Source of the DNA: Alphaproteobacteria bacterium
Lineage (GTDB): Bacteria > Pseudomonadota > Alphaproteobacteria > Rhizobiales > Aestuariivirgaceae
DNA length: 64,000 bases
Assembly: GCA_024640405.1 (NCBI GenBank)
Contig: JAHEFB010000003.1
Location: 1-64,000 of the forward strand
Direction of reading: 5' to 3'
The notes below the pieces were generated by a model. The model saw only the letters and a program-made list of their open reading frames with translations, was not told the DNA's origin and did not search any database. The position numbers and the translations under genes are program-made. Each line of letters opens with the position of its first letter. Positions within the stretch are counted from its first letter, which is position 1. Below, piece after piece: positions 34,217 through 42,160 of this stretch.

Positions 34217-35851
34217 ATGAAACTTGCACACGCACTATTGCAGGCGCTGAAGGATTACGGCGCTGGCGAGATTTTTGGTATTCCCGGTGATTTCGCACTA
34301 CCGTTTTTTCGCCAGATTGAACTGGCCAACACCCTTCCTCTATATACCTTGAGTCACGAACCCGCCGTTGGGTTTGCAGCAGATGCCGCCGGCCGTTATC
34401 GCAGCACGATAGGTGTTGCCTGTGTCACCTACGGAGCAGGCGCACTGAACATGATCAACCCGGTCGCCACCGCCTACGCCGAAAAATCGGCACTGGTGGT
34501 CATTTCAGGCGCACCTGGGGCTGCAGAACGCACAATGGGACTGGGCCTGCATCATCAGGTCAAACATTTCGACAGCCAGATGCTCATCATGCGTGAAGTG
34601 ACCTGCGCCCAGTGCGTGCTGGATGATCCCGAAACGGCTGCTGATGAAATAGCGCGTGTGCTCACGGCAGCCCGGCACCTGTCGCGGCCGGTCTACATCG
34701 AATTGCCCCGCGATATGGTTGAAGCCGACATATCAGAAGTACCGGCTTTCAAAAAGCAGGGCAAAAATGTCGCCGCAGCCAGGGAAGCCGCTCGTCAGAC
34801 CCTCAAAATGCTTGAAACAAAAAAACAGCCGGCGATGCTGCTGGGGGTCGAAGTCCGGCGGTACGGCCTTGAAAAGAAGGTGGCCAAACTGGCCAGGACA
34901 CTTGGCATCCCGGTTCTGACAACTTTCATGGGCCGGGGAATTCTCGCCGAAACCGGAGCGCCCACCGCCGGTACATATCTGGGTCTGGCAGGGGATCCCG
35001 CCACCCGGCGGCTGGTAGAACGTGCGGACGGCTTGCTGATGCTGGGAGTTATCCTGTGTGACACCAATTTCGGTGTATCGAAACGCCAGGTGGACATGCG
35101 GACCAGCGTGCATGCTTTTGACGGCGCGGTGCATTTCAAACACCACTCCTATTCAGATATCGTACTTGAAGCTTTTGTAGATGCACTGCTGGCCGGCGCC
35201 AAAAAACTCGGCAACGCAGAGCCGGTTACGGCAATTTACCCAAAAGGTCTCAAGGCCGCCGACAGACAACTTCTGCCACAGGATGTGGCAACCGCAGTCA
35301 ATGACCATTTTGCCGGGCACGATGTAATGCCGATTGCATCTGACATGGGCGACTGCCTGTTTACGGCCATGGACATTGAACACACCGCACTGGTCGCACC
35401 CGGCTACTATGCAACCATGGGCACCGGTATTCCGTTCGGTCTCGGTCTGCAGGCAGCAAGCGGCAAGCGACCCCTGGTGCTGGTTGGCGACGGCGCGTTC
35501 CAGATGACCGGCTGGGAACTCGGCAATTGCAGGCGCCTCGGTTTGAACCCGATCGTGCTGCTGTTCAACAATACCGCGTGGGGCATGTTGAAGGCATTTC
35601 AGAAAGACACCGGATACAACGATCTGGATGACTGGCACTTTGCTGAACTGGCGAACACCATGGGCGGCAACGGGGTGCGGGTTTCAACACCGGGACAACT
35701 CGCACAAGCGCTGGAAACCGCCCACGCCGACACATCCTGCTTCCAGCTTGTTGAAATAATGCTTCCACGGGATGTCTTTTCAAAAACACTCTCGCGGTTT
35801 ACCGGGGCCATAGCAAAGAAATCCGCTCTTTCAGCCGAGGCTGACACTTGA
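34217..35851 (+). CDS. ipdC: Indolepyruvate/phenylpyruvate decarboxylase (thiamine diphosphate enzyme)
   Basis: A 544-residue ThDP enzyme of the pyruvate decarboxylase group. It starts MKLAHALLQALKDYGAGEIF and has the cofactor-activating Glu in LSHEPAVGFAADAAGRY, the double His in LGLHHQVKHFD typical of 2-oxo-acid decarboxylases, and the GDG...NN ThDP motif from VGDGAFQMTGWELGN to LLFNNTAWGM. The closest named relatives I recall are the Azospirillum-type indolepyruvate/phenylpyruvate decarboxylases, which make indole-3-acetaldehyde, a step to auxin. The ATG at 34217 has GGAG nine bases upstream; a TTG at 34211 is in frame. It is coupled to the following UPF0314 gene. Confidence 0.85.
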   Translation: MKLAHALLQALKDYGAGEIFGIPGDFALPFFRQIELANTLPLYTLSHEPAVGFAADAAGRYRSTIGVACVTYGAGALNMINPVATAYAEKSALVVISGAPGAAERTMGLGLHHQVKHFDSQMLIMREVTCAQCVLDDPETAADEIARVLTAARHLSRPVYIELPRDMVEADISEVPAFKKQGKNVAAAREAARQTLKMLETKKQPAMLLGVEVRRYGLEKKVAKLARTLGIPVLTTFMGRGILAETGAPTAGTYLGLAGDPATRRLVERADGLLMLGVILCDTNFGVSKRQVDMRTSVHAFDGAVHFKHHSYSDIVLEAFVDALLAGAKKLGNAEPVTAIYPKGLKAADRQLLPQDVATAVNDHFAGHDVMPIASDMGDCLFTAMDIEHTALVAPGYYATMGTGIPFGLGLQAASGKRPLVLVGDGAFQMTGWELGNCRRLGLNPIVLLFNNTAWGMLKAFQKDTGYNDLDDWHFAELANTMGGNGVRVSTPGQLAQALETAHADTSCFQLVEIMLPRDVFSKTLSRFTGAIAKKSALSAEADT

Positions 35852-36405
35852 CTTTACACCATCGCCATTGGGCGTTATTCGCCTGCATAGCTTCGGCAAT
35901 GGCGGTAACCCTGATCAGCCTGGGGCGCAATCTCATCTGCCAGTGCGGATACGTGAAGCTGTGGCACGGCGAGGTCATCTCGTCTGAAAATTCTCAACAC
36001 ATTCTGGACTGGTATTCACCCTCGCACGTGCTGCATGGGCTGGTCTTTTATCTTGCGCTGCGCTTCCTGCTGCCAGGACTGGCTGTTGGATGGCGTTTGA
36101 TACTTGCCGCAGCCATCGAGGCCGCGTGGGAGGTTGTCGAGAACACCAGTTGGATCATCGACAAGTATCGCGAGGACACTATCGCACTGGACTATTATGG
36201 CGACAGCGTCGTCAATTCCATGTCTGACATGACCATGATGGTGCTGGGGTTCGTCATTGCTGCGCGCGCGCCGGTGTGGTTGTCAGTGGCATTGTTCGTT
36301 GCTGCAGAACTGATCGTGGGTGCCATTGTTCGCGACGGACTGCTGCTCAACGTCATCATGCTGGTCTATCCGCTCGACTGGATCAGGCAGTGGCAGGCTG
36401 GATGA
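35848..36405 (+). CDS. UPF0314 (DUF2585) membrane protein
   Basis: A 185-residue membrane protein with four or five helices and the family segments HILDWYSPSHVLHGLVFY, EAAWEVVENTSWIIDKYRE and LDYYGDSVVNSMSDMTMM. The function is unknown; the family is largely confined to Alphaproteobacteria. The start is a TTG whose last two bases belong to the upstream stop (TTGA at 35848-35851), so it is translationally coupled to the decarboxylase. Confidence 0.85.
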   Translation: MTLHHRHWALFACIASAMAVTLISLGRNLICQCGYVKLWHGEVISSENSQHILDWYSPSHVLHGLVFYLALRFLLPGLAVGWRLILAAAIEAAWEVVENTSWIIDKYREDTIALDYYGDSVVNSMSDMTMMVLGFVIAARAPVWLSVALFVAAELIVGAIVRDGLLLNVIMLVYPLDWIRQWQAG

Positions 36406-36604
36406 CACCAAACTTTTCCAGTTTCTATTTCGCAATGTGATGAATTGCACATCTGCCAGCTGGCATATCGCCTAGGTTCACCTCAACAACAAGGTGATGA
36501 ACAAGAACAAAGCGGCTTTCCCTCCCCTGCAAACCGGGTCCCGCAAAAACAACAAGAACAAGACATCGCCCTATAAAGCAACAACTGGACTTTTGCCACC
36601 GCAA

Positions 36605-36646
36605 CGCCGGTACCATAGGGCCTCCTCCCTCCCGATGGTACCGGCG
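36605..36646. other. Perfect 12-bp inverted repeat in an intergenic region
   Basis: Arms CGCCGGTACCAT (36605-36616) and ATGGTACCGGCG (36635-36646) with an 18-base pyrimidine-rich loop. It lies in the 361-bp gap between the UPF0314 and DUF302 genes and is not followed by a T run. It may be a 3'-end hairpin or a protein-binding site. The remainder of the gap has no supported gene. Confidence 0.5.
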
Positions 36647-36766
36647 AAGTCATTTCAGGGGCAGCTATCAAATCTTCGGTAACGTCAAATTTAGTGGCTA
36701 TATACAGGCCACCTCGCACAATACTTCACAGCCATCTAAGGTCAGCGGATACGGGAACCATCTTCT

Positions 36767-37243
36767 ATGTTCAGATACCTAATCGCCACGCTCGCCATAC
36801 TCATCACCGCCCACGCCAGTGTGGCTGAAATTCGCCAGCGTCCCGGATGGGTGACCATCGCAACCAGTCACAGTTATGCAGCGTTGACTGCACGCGTCTT
36901 GCAGGCTGCCAAATCACAGAAACTCGGGGTCGTATCGCAAGCATCAGCCACGGTTGGCGCAAAGAAAGTTCTTGGCAGGACCATACCTGGAAATACAGTC
37001 ATTGGCCTTTATCACCCGCGTTTCGCCGTGCCCATGCTGGAAGCTTCCGTCGCTGCGGGCATTGAAGCACCGATAAGGGTATACGTGACGGAAAACTCAG
37101 ATCAGACTGCAAGCTTGAGTTACAAGACCCCATCGCATGTGTTCGCACCCTACATGACCGAGGGCGGAGACAGGTTGAAAACACTTGCGACCGAACTCGA
37201 TGCGATTTTCGATGCACTCGCCAGGCAAGCAGCAGCAAAATAA
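36767..37243 (+). CDS. DUF302 exported protein
   Basis: A 158-residue secreted protein: signal peptide MFRYLIATLAILITAHASVA, then a single DUF302 domain (TIATSHSYAALTARVLQAAK, GNTVIGLYHPRFAVPMLEAS, and PIRVYVTEN with SYKTPSHVFAPY). DUF302 proteins have a TBP-like fold and no settled role. It stands alone on the plus strand, 100 bp before the VWA gene. Confidence 0.8.
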   Translation: MFRYLIATLAILITAHASVAEIRQRPGWVTIATSHSYAALTARVLQAAKSQKLGVVSQASATVGAKKVLGRTIPGNTVIGLYHPRFAVPMLEASVAAGIEAPIRVYVTENSDQTASLSYKTPSHVFAPYMTEGGDRLKTLATELDAIFDALARQAAAK

Positions 37244-37342
37244 GGCGACATGCAACGCTACACAAATTGCCGTGACCGCAGGTCACCCTGCGGCGCGAGC
37301 TTACGGGTGACGCCTTCACAAAAATCCGCTAGACATGGCGCC

Positions 37343-38521
37343 ATGTTCACAACTTTTTTCCACGAGCTCAAAGCTGCCGGCGTGCCGACCACGTTGAAGG
37401 AATACCTCACCCTGATGGAGGCTCTGGAGGCCAATATTGCAGGTTATCAGGTGGAGGACTTCTATTATCTTTCGCGTGCCACACTGATCAAGGACGAGCG
37501 CAATCTCGACAAGTTTGACAAGGTGTTCGGCCACGTCTTCAAGGGCATGGAAGGCCTGTCGCCGGAAGAATTGCTTGCAAACATCCCCGAGGAATGGTTG
37601 CGCAAGGTGAACGAGAAATTCCTCACCGAAGAAGAAAAGGCCCAGATCGAGGCCCTCGGCGGATGGGAAAAGATCATGGAGGAGCTGAAAAAGCGGCTCG
37701 AAGAGCAAAAAGGCCGGCATCAGGGAGGCAGCAAATGGATCGGCACCGGTGGCACCTCGCCTTTTGGTGCTTATGGCTACAACCCCGCAGGCATTCGCAT
37801 TGGTCAGGACAAGAACCGCAACAATCGCGCCATCAAGGTGTGGGACAAGCGCGAGTTCAGAGATCTGGATGACTCGCTCGAACTGGGAACACGCAACATC
37901 AAGGTAGCGCTGAGACGCCTGCGCAAGTTTGCCCGGGAAGGCGCGCCGGAAGAGCTCGATCTCGACGACACCATTCGCTCCACAGCCAGCAAGGGCTATC
38001 TGGACCTGAAACTGGTTGCTGAAAAACGCAACACCGTGAAAGTGCTGATCTTCTTTGATGTGGGCGGATCAATGGACCCATACATCCGCATGTGCGAGGA
38101 ATTGTTCTCGGCGGCACGCGCAGAATTCAAGCACATGGAATATTTCTATTTCCACAATTGCGTTTATGAAAAGCTCTGGAAGGAAAACCGCCGGCGCCAT
38201 ACGGCGGTTGAGGATACCTGGGACGTGCTGCACACCTACGGTTCAGATTACAAGGTTATTTTTGTGGGCGACGCGTCCATGAGCCCGTTTGAACTGACTC
38301 ATTCCGGTGGTTCGGTGGAACATTTCAACGATGAGCCGGGAGCGCTATGGCTCAAGCGGATCACGGATATCTATTCGCATTGCGTCTGGCTGAATCCATC
38401 CAACCCCAGATACTGGGGCTACACACCTTCGATCGACTATATCAGCACGCTGTTTGAGGGCAGAATGTTTCCGCTGACGCTGCAAGGTATTGATGACGCT
38501 ATCAGGGAACTGGTGCGCTAG
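37343..38521 (+). CDS. CoxE-like VWA-domain protein
   Basis: A 392-residue protein starting MFTTFFHELKAAGVPTTL, with a helical N-terminal half and a C-terminal von Willebrand factor A domain (about 230-390). The domain carries the metal-ion-dependent adhesion motif DVGGSMD and a second site around VGDASMSPFELTH. These proteins work with MoxR-type AAA ATPases to activate or load metal enzymes. In related genomes the ATPase gene lies directly upstream; here the only candidate in the window is at 12051-12896, about 24 kb away. The frame is open upstream to 37250, but the ATG at 37343 matches the family. Confidence 0.88.
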   Translation: MFTTFFHELKAAGVPTTLKEYLTLMEALEANIAGYQVEDFYYLSRATLIKDERNLDKFDKVFGHVFKGMEGLSPEELLANIPEEWLRKVNEKFLTEEEKAQIEALGGWEKIMEELKKRLEEQKGRHQGGSKWIGTGGTSPFGAYGYNPAGIRIGQDKNRNNRAIKVWDKREFRDLDDSLELGTRNIKVALRRLRKFAREGAPEELDLDDTIRSTASKGYLDLKLVAEKRNTVKVLIFFDVGGSMDPYIRMCEELFSAARAEFKHMEYFYFHNCVYEKLWKENRRRHTAVEDTWDVLHTYGSDYKVIFVGDASMSPFELTHSGGSVEHFNDEPGALWLKRITDIYSHCVWLNPSNPRYWGYTPSIDYISTLFEGRMFPLTLQGIDDAIRELVR

Positions 38522-38615
38522 AATGACCGGTTGAGATTGCCACATGCCAAATTCGCAGCGTCCCGTTTTGCCCTGGCGAAGCCGGCAAACATTTCAGAAT
38601 ACTGCCACGGCAACC

Positions 38616-39287
38616 TTATCGGGCCAGCACTTTGATCATTTCTGAGTACCCCCGTTCCGTTGCAAGCTGCAGTGGAGTTCTGCCGCTCCGGTCGGTTATT
38701 GAGCGATCAGCGCCCGCCTCGACCAGAAGTCTGGCGGTTTTGACATGACGTGGCCCGCCATCGCCTAATACCACCGCTTCAATCAAAGCCGTCCAGCCCA
38801 GATTGTTGACATGATCCAGCGGAGCACCTGCTTCAATCAGGGCTTCCACGCTTTCCCAGTTTCCAAGGTGGGCAGCAGCGATAAGTGCGGTTCCGTCATA
38901 AATGCTGGTGACATTTTTTGCACTCCCGCCCACCTTTACAGCCGTACGCACCATGCCTGCATCATTGGCAACGGCGGCTATGGTGATAATGTCGTACTTG
39001 TCGTTCTCAAGCCTGTTCGGATCCAGGCCGGCGCCAGCCAGCAAGGTGACAATTTCATCATGGGAGGCAAAAGCGGCAACATGCAGAGCGCTTCGCCCTC
39101 GCCCGTCAATCGCATTCAAATCGATGCCGGAACTGATCAACCGCCTGACACCGTCAATATCGCCCTTGTGTGCAGCTGCATGAACGCCGGTATAGGCTGC
39201 AATTTCCGTTGATGAAGGCGCCACCTGCGAACTGGCCGAACCAGACCCCGCGATTACCAGAAACAATGCAGTCAACAGTCTCTTCAT
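38616..39287 (-). CDS. Exported ankyrin-repeat protein
   Basis: A 223-residue protein with signal peptide MKRLLTALFLVIAGSGSASS and about five or six ankyrin repeats (for example VHAAAHKGDIDGVRRLISSG, RSALHVAAFASHDEIVTLLA, and RTPLQLATERGYSEMIKVLA). It probably acts in the periplasm by protein binding; its partner is unknown. It is divergent from the TerB gene with 52 bp between starts. The open frame reaches 39338, but the signal peptide begins at the ATG at 39287. Confidence 0.85.
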   Translation of the reverse strand: MKRLLTALFLVIAGSGSASSQVAPSSTEIAAYTGVHAAAHKGDIDGVRRLISSGIDLNAIDGRGRSALHVAAFASHDEIVTLLAGAGLDPNRLENDKYDIITIAAVANDAGMVRTAVKVGGSAKNVTSIYDGTALIAAAHLGNWESVEALIEAGAPLDHVNNLGWTALIEAVVLGDGGPRHVKTARLLVEAGADRSITDRSGRTPLQLATERGYSEMIKVLAR

Positions 39288-39339
39288 CACCGATCCTTTC
39301 AAAACCCGACACCCCTTGCCGCAACCGACCAGACCCACT

Positions 39340-39795
39340 ATGTCAGCTTACATGTTTCTCGACAAACTCACAGCATGGTTGGGCACCGATGCACCACGTG
39401 CCTCAAAACCCGGCGCAAAATCCGCTGTCGCAGAACTGCTTGTCACAGCGTCACTGATTGACGGCAGCCTTGATGCCGACGAGATTTTGGTCCGCGACCG
39501 GTTGCTGAAAGACAAGTTCGATCTGGATGAGGCTGGTCTTGCGAACTTGTTGGCTGAAGCAGAACAGGCAAGTGAAAACGCAGTGGATTTTTTCCGCTTC
39601 ACCAGCGCCATCAAGGACGCCTATGATCGAGAACAGCGCGAAACGGTTGTTGAAATGATGTGTGAAATCCTTCTGGCAGACGGCAGGATTGACGAAGACG
39701 AAATGAATATGGGCTGGCGAATTGCAGGTCTGTTGGGTTTCGATAACCGCGAATGGGTAATGATCCGCAAACGGGTTGAAGATCGAACCGGCTGA
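39340..39795 (+). CDS. TerB-family protein
   Basis: A 151-residue, all-helical TerB-like protein (MSAYMFLDKLTAWLG..., AELLVTASLIDGSLDADE, MCEILLADGRIDEDEMNMGW). The acidic DGxxDxxE turns are the metal-binding sites of the TerB fold. Named for tellurite resistance, most such single genes have no proven role. An ATG at 39352 is an alternative start. It converges on the cyclase gene, with 17 bp between the stops. Confidence 0.85.
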   Translation: MSAYMFLDKLTAWLGTDAPRASKPGAKSAVAELLVTASLIDGSLDADEILVRDRLLKDKFDLDEAGLANLLAEAEQASENAVDFFRFTSAIKDAYDREQRETVVEMMCEILLADGRIDEDEMNMGWRIAGLLGFDNREWVMIRKRVEDRTG

Positions 39796-39812
39796 GGTCT
39801 TCCTGGCCGAAG

Positions 39813-41543
39813 TTATACGTCCAGGCCGATCAATCGATACCCTTCGCGCCAATGATCACGGTCCTGCTGTCTGGCGCACAGTCGCAAATGGCTTTCGAAA
39901 AGCAACTTCTCATCATAACTTTCCGGCAGAGAGGCACGATATTTTTCCATGTGGTGATCGCACGCCTGAGCGTTTCCGAGTTGAGCGTAGGCGATGGCAA
40001 TCTGTTGATGGACATAAAATATCGGCAGTTTCAGCATCGATTCCAGCACATCAATGGAAAGCTGGTATTCGCCCATCATGTAATAGGATTCCGCCAGAAT
40101 CTCCTTTCTCAGATTATCCTGGCTGAACGGATCCAGCCGAATGGCACTGTTGTAGGTTTCAACCGCACCATCTGGATCGCCGGTATAAGCCTGCAGCATG
40201 GCCCAATATCCCCGCACCTGGGCGCTGTTGGGATTCAGCTTCATCGCTCGCTGCAGGTGTTCGCCGGCCACTGAATGATGGCCAAGCTGCCGTGTTGCTT
40301 CTCCGAATGCCGCATGAGACCTGTAGTCACTTGGATCAAGTTCAAGTGCCCGCTTGCCAGCTTCATAGGCTCGTTCCAGGGGGTTGTCGTCGTAGGTCGA
40401 CAAGTCCCAGATCGACATCCCTTCAGCAACCGCAATACCGGCGTAGGCCGCAGCACAATCGGGATCAATCTCGATTGCCTTATGGTAGTGGTCAATGGCT
40501 TTCCTGATACCGTTGCCGCGCCGCGCAAGTTCATGTTGTGCTCGCAACAGATAGTCGAAAGCGGTCAGATTATCAGTTGGCTTGCGCCGTACCCACTCCG
40601 CGCCCGCCTCGGCAATCCTGCCCGGCAAAACCGCAACAACCGCCCGCACAACATCGTCCTGAACGTCAAAAATGTCCTCCAGCTGGCGGTCATAGCGGTC
40701 TGCCCACAAATGTGATCCGGCGACTGCATCAATGAGCTGTGCTGTTACCCGTATACGGTTTCCGGCCTTGCGAACGCTGCCCTCAACCACATACTGGACA
40801 CCAAGTTTTCGAGCTGCGTCCTTTATGTCAAACGACTTCCCCTTGAACACGAACGACGAATTCCGCGCGATCACAAACAACTCCGAAAACCTCGAAAGCT
40901 CAGTGATGATGTCTTCCGCAATACCGTCACTGAAATATTCCTGTTCGGGATCATCGCTCATATTGGTGAACGGCAGAACCGCTATGGACGGTTTGTCAGG
41001 CAACGCAAAACCGCTGTTTTTTCGTACATCACCGGCGGTTTTCGGTTCTGCACCCATTATTCGATAGACCCGTACCGGTTCGGCAATGTTTTTGAAGGCC
41101 TGTTGACCAATATCTTCACAGGCCAGTTCAAGTTTGCCCTTAACTTCCTCATAGACATTGCCGGACACGCAGATGCCGTCAGGTTCGGCCAACCCCTCCA
41201 GCCGAGCGGCAATATTGACGCCATTGCCAAAAATATCACCATCCTGAACGACGATATCTCCAAGGTTGATGCCTATTCGAAAGCTGAATCTGCCAGCCTC
41301 TCGCGAAACCTTTTCCTGCCATTCAATCGAACACGCCACCGCATCGACCACACTGGCAAACTCGGCCAGAATGCCATCCCCCATCAGTTTCACGACACGG
41401 CCGCCATGCCGGGCAACGAGGGGTTCCACCGTCGTGGAAATCAGGTGCGAAACAGCGGAAATCGTTCCGGCTTCATCTTCACTCATCAACCTGGAATATC
41501 CAACCAGATCGGCAGCAACAATGGCAGCGAGCCTGCGTTCCAC
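39813..41543 (-). CDS. Soluble class III nucleotide cyclase with TolB-like and TPR domains
   Basis: A 576-residue paralogue of the protein at 25806-27701 with the same order of domains: cyclase (about 1-165; IVAADLVGYSRLM, LMGDGILAEF, NGVNIAARLEGLA), TolB-like (about 180-325; KPSIAVLPFTNMSDDPEQEY) and TPR repeats (about 340-560). Unlike that protein it has no transmembrane helix between the cyclase and TolB-like parts, so it should be cytoplasmic. Both cyclase metal aspartates are kept. The input signal and product are unknown. Confidence 0.9.
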   Translation of the reverse strand: MERRLAAIVAADLVGYSRLMSEDEAGTISAVSHLISTTVEPLVARHGGRVVKLMGDGILAEFASVVDAVACSIEWQEKVSREAGRFSFRIGINLGDIVVQDGDIFGNGVNIAARLEGLAEPDGICVSGNVYEEVKGKLELACEDIGQQAFKNIAEPVRVYRIMGAEPKTAGDVRKNSGFALPDKPSIAVLPFTNMSDDPEQEYFSDGIAEDIITELSRFSELFVIARNSSFVFKGKSFDIKDAARKLGVQYVVEGSVRKAGNRIRVTAQLIDAVAGSHLWADRYDRQLEDIFDVQDDVVRAVVAVLPGRIAEAGAEWVRRKPTDNLTAFDYLLRAQHELARRGNGIRKAIDHYHKAIEIDPDCAAAYAGIAVAEGMSIWDLSTYDDNPLERAYEAGKRALELDPSDYRSHAAFGEATRQLGHHSVAGEHLQRAMKLNPNSAQVRGYWAMLQAYTGDPDGAVETYNSAIRLDPFSQDNLRKEILAESYYMMGEYQLSIDVLESMLKLPIFYVHQQIAIAYAQLGNAQACDHHMEKYRASLPESYDEKLLFESHLRLCARQQDRDHWREGYRLIGLDV

Positions 41544-41763
41544 TATCTGTCCTCCATCACTGCCACTCTAACGATCGGCACTTGTCAAATCCAAGCATTA
41601 AACGCTCGATTCGATTGCCGAAACTTAGCGGCGAAGCAGCCGCTGAGTTCGACATGAACCGGTAATGAATGAGTTGCTCAGCAATTGTTCAAAGGTGACC
41701 TTCAATAGTGCAGCCAACCTGAGATGTATTCAGAATCAACAAAAAACAAAAAGGAATGCCCCA

Positions 41764-42069
41764 ATGACCCTTCTCAAAATCACAATGGCAGCCGCTGTGC
41801 TGGCTCTTTCAGTTCCAACTGTCATGACCACCAGCGCGTCAGCCTACCAGTGCAAGACCAGCTATACCCAGGTTCAGGTTCACATGCCAACCAAATGGGC
41901 TGCCCGCAAGCAGGCCCGCAAGTCCTGGTCGCTGAAGGTCAAGAACGATATCCACCTGGCCTGGTCCGTGTGGAGTATCGCCAAGCACAAGTCGAACAAG
42001 TGCAAAAAATCCGGCCAGCGCTGGGTCTGCACGGCGAAAGCCAAGCCCTGTCTGTACGTCGTTCAGTAA
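41764..42069 (+). CDS. Small basic exported protein
   Basis: A 101-residue protein with signal peptide MTLLKITMAAAVLALSVPTV ending TSASA and a mature part of about 74 residues rich in Lys/Arg and Trp. It has four Cys (YQCKTS, NKCKKS, WVCTAK, KPCLYV) and a WAARKQARKSWSLKVK...LAWSVWSIAK core. I recall similar short exported proteins in Alphaproteobacteria but no function for them. Charge and cysteines suggest a compact disulfide-bonded domain. The frame extends upstream to 41665, but the signal peptide sets the start at 41764. Confidence 0.75.
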   Translation: MTLLKITMAAAVLALSVPTVMTTSASAYQCKTSYTQVQVHMPTKWAARKQARKSWSLKVKNDIHLAWSVWSIAKHKSNKCKKSGQRWVCTAKAKPCLYVVQ

Positions 42070-42086
42070 CCGGCAACAGCATTTAC

Positions 42087-42117
42087 CTCCCGCTGGAGTG
42101 GCGTACTCCGGCGGGAG
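42087..42117 (+). terminator. Hairpin after the small exported protein gene
   Basis: CTCCCGC (42087-42093) pairs with GCGGGAG (42111-42117); inside it GGAGT pairs with ACTCC around a 5-base loop. It lies 18 bp after the stop and 44 bp before the aceK ATG. No T run follows, so it may only weaken read-through into aceK or protect the upstream message. Confidence 0.5.
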
Positions 42118-42160
42118 ACCCTATCGACATCATGATCATTGTTGCGGCACAGTCACCGTC

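Noticed and set aside
33913-34218. Minus-strand open frame over repeat copy B as a real gene
   Set aside because: The matching frame in copy A is interrupted and shifted, the 3' end overlaps the uraH-like gene, and similar peptides arise from noncoding rhizobial repeats.
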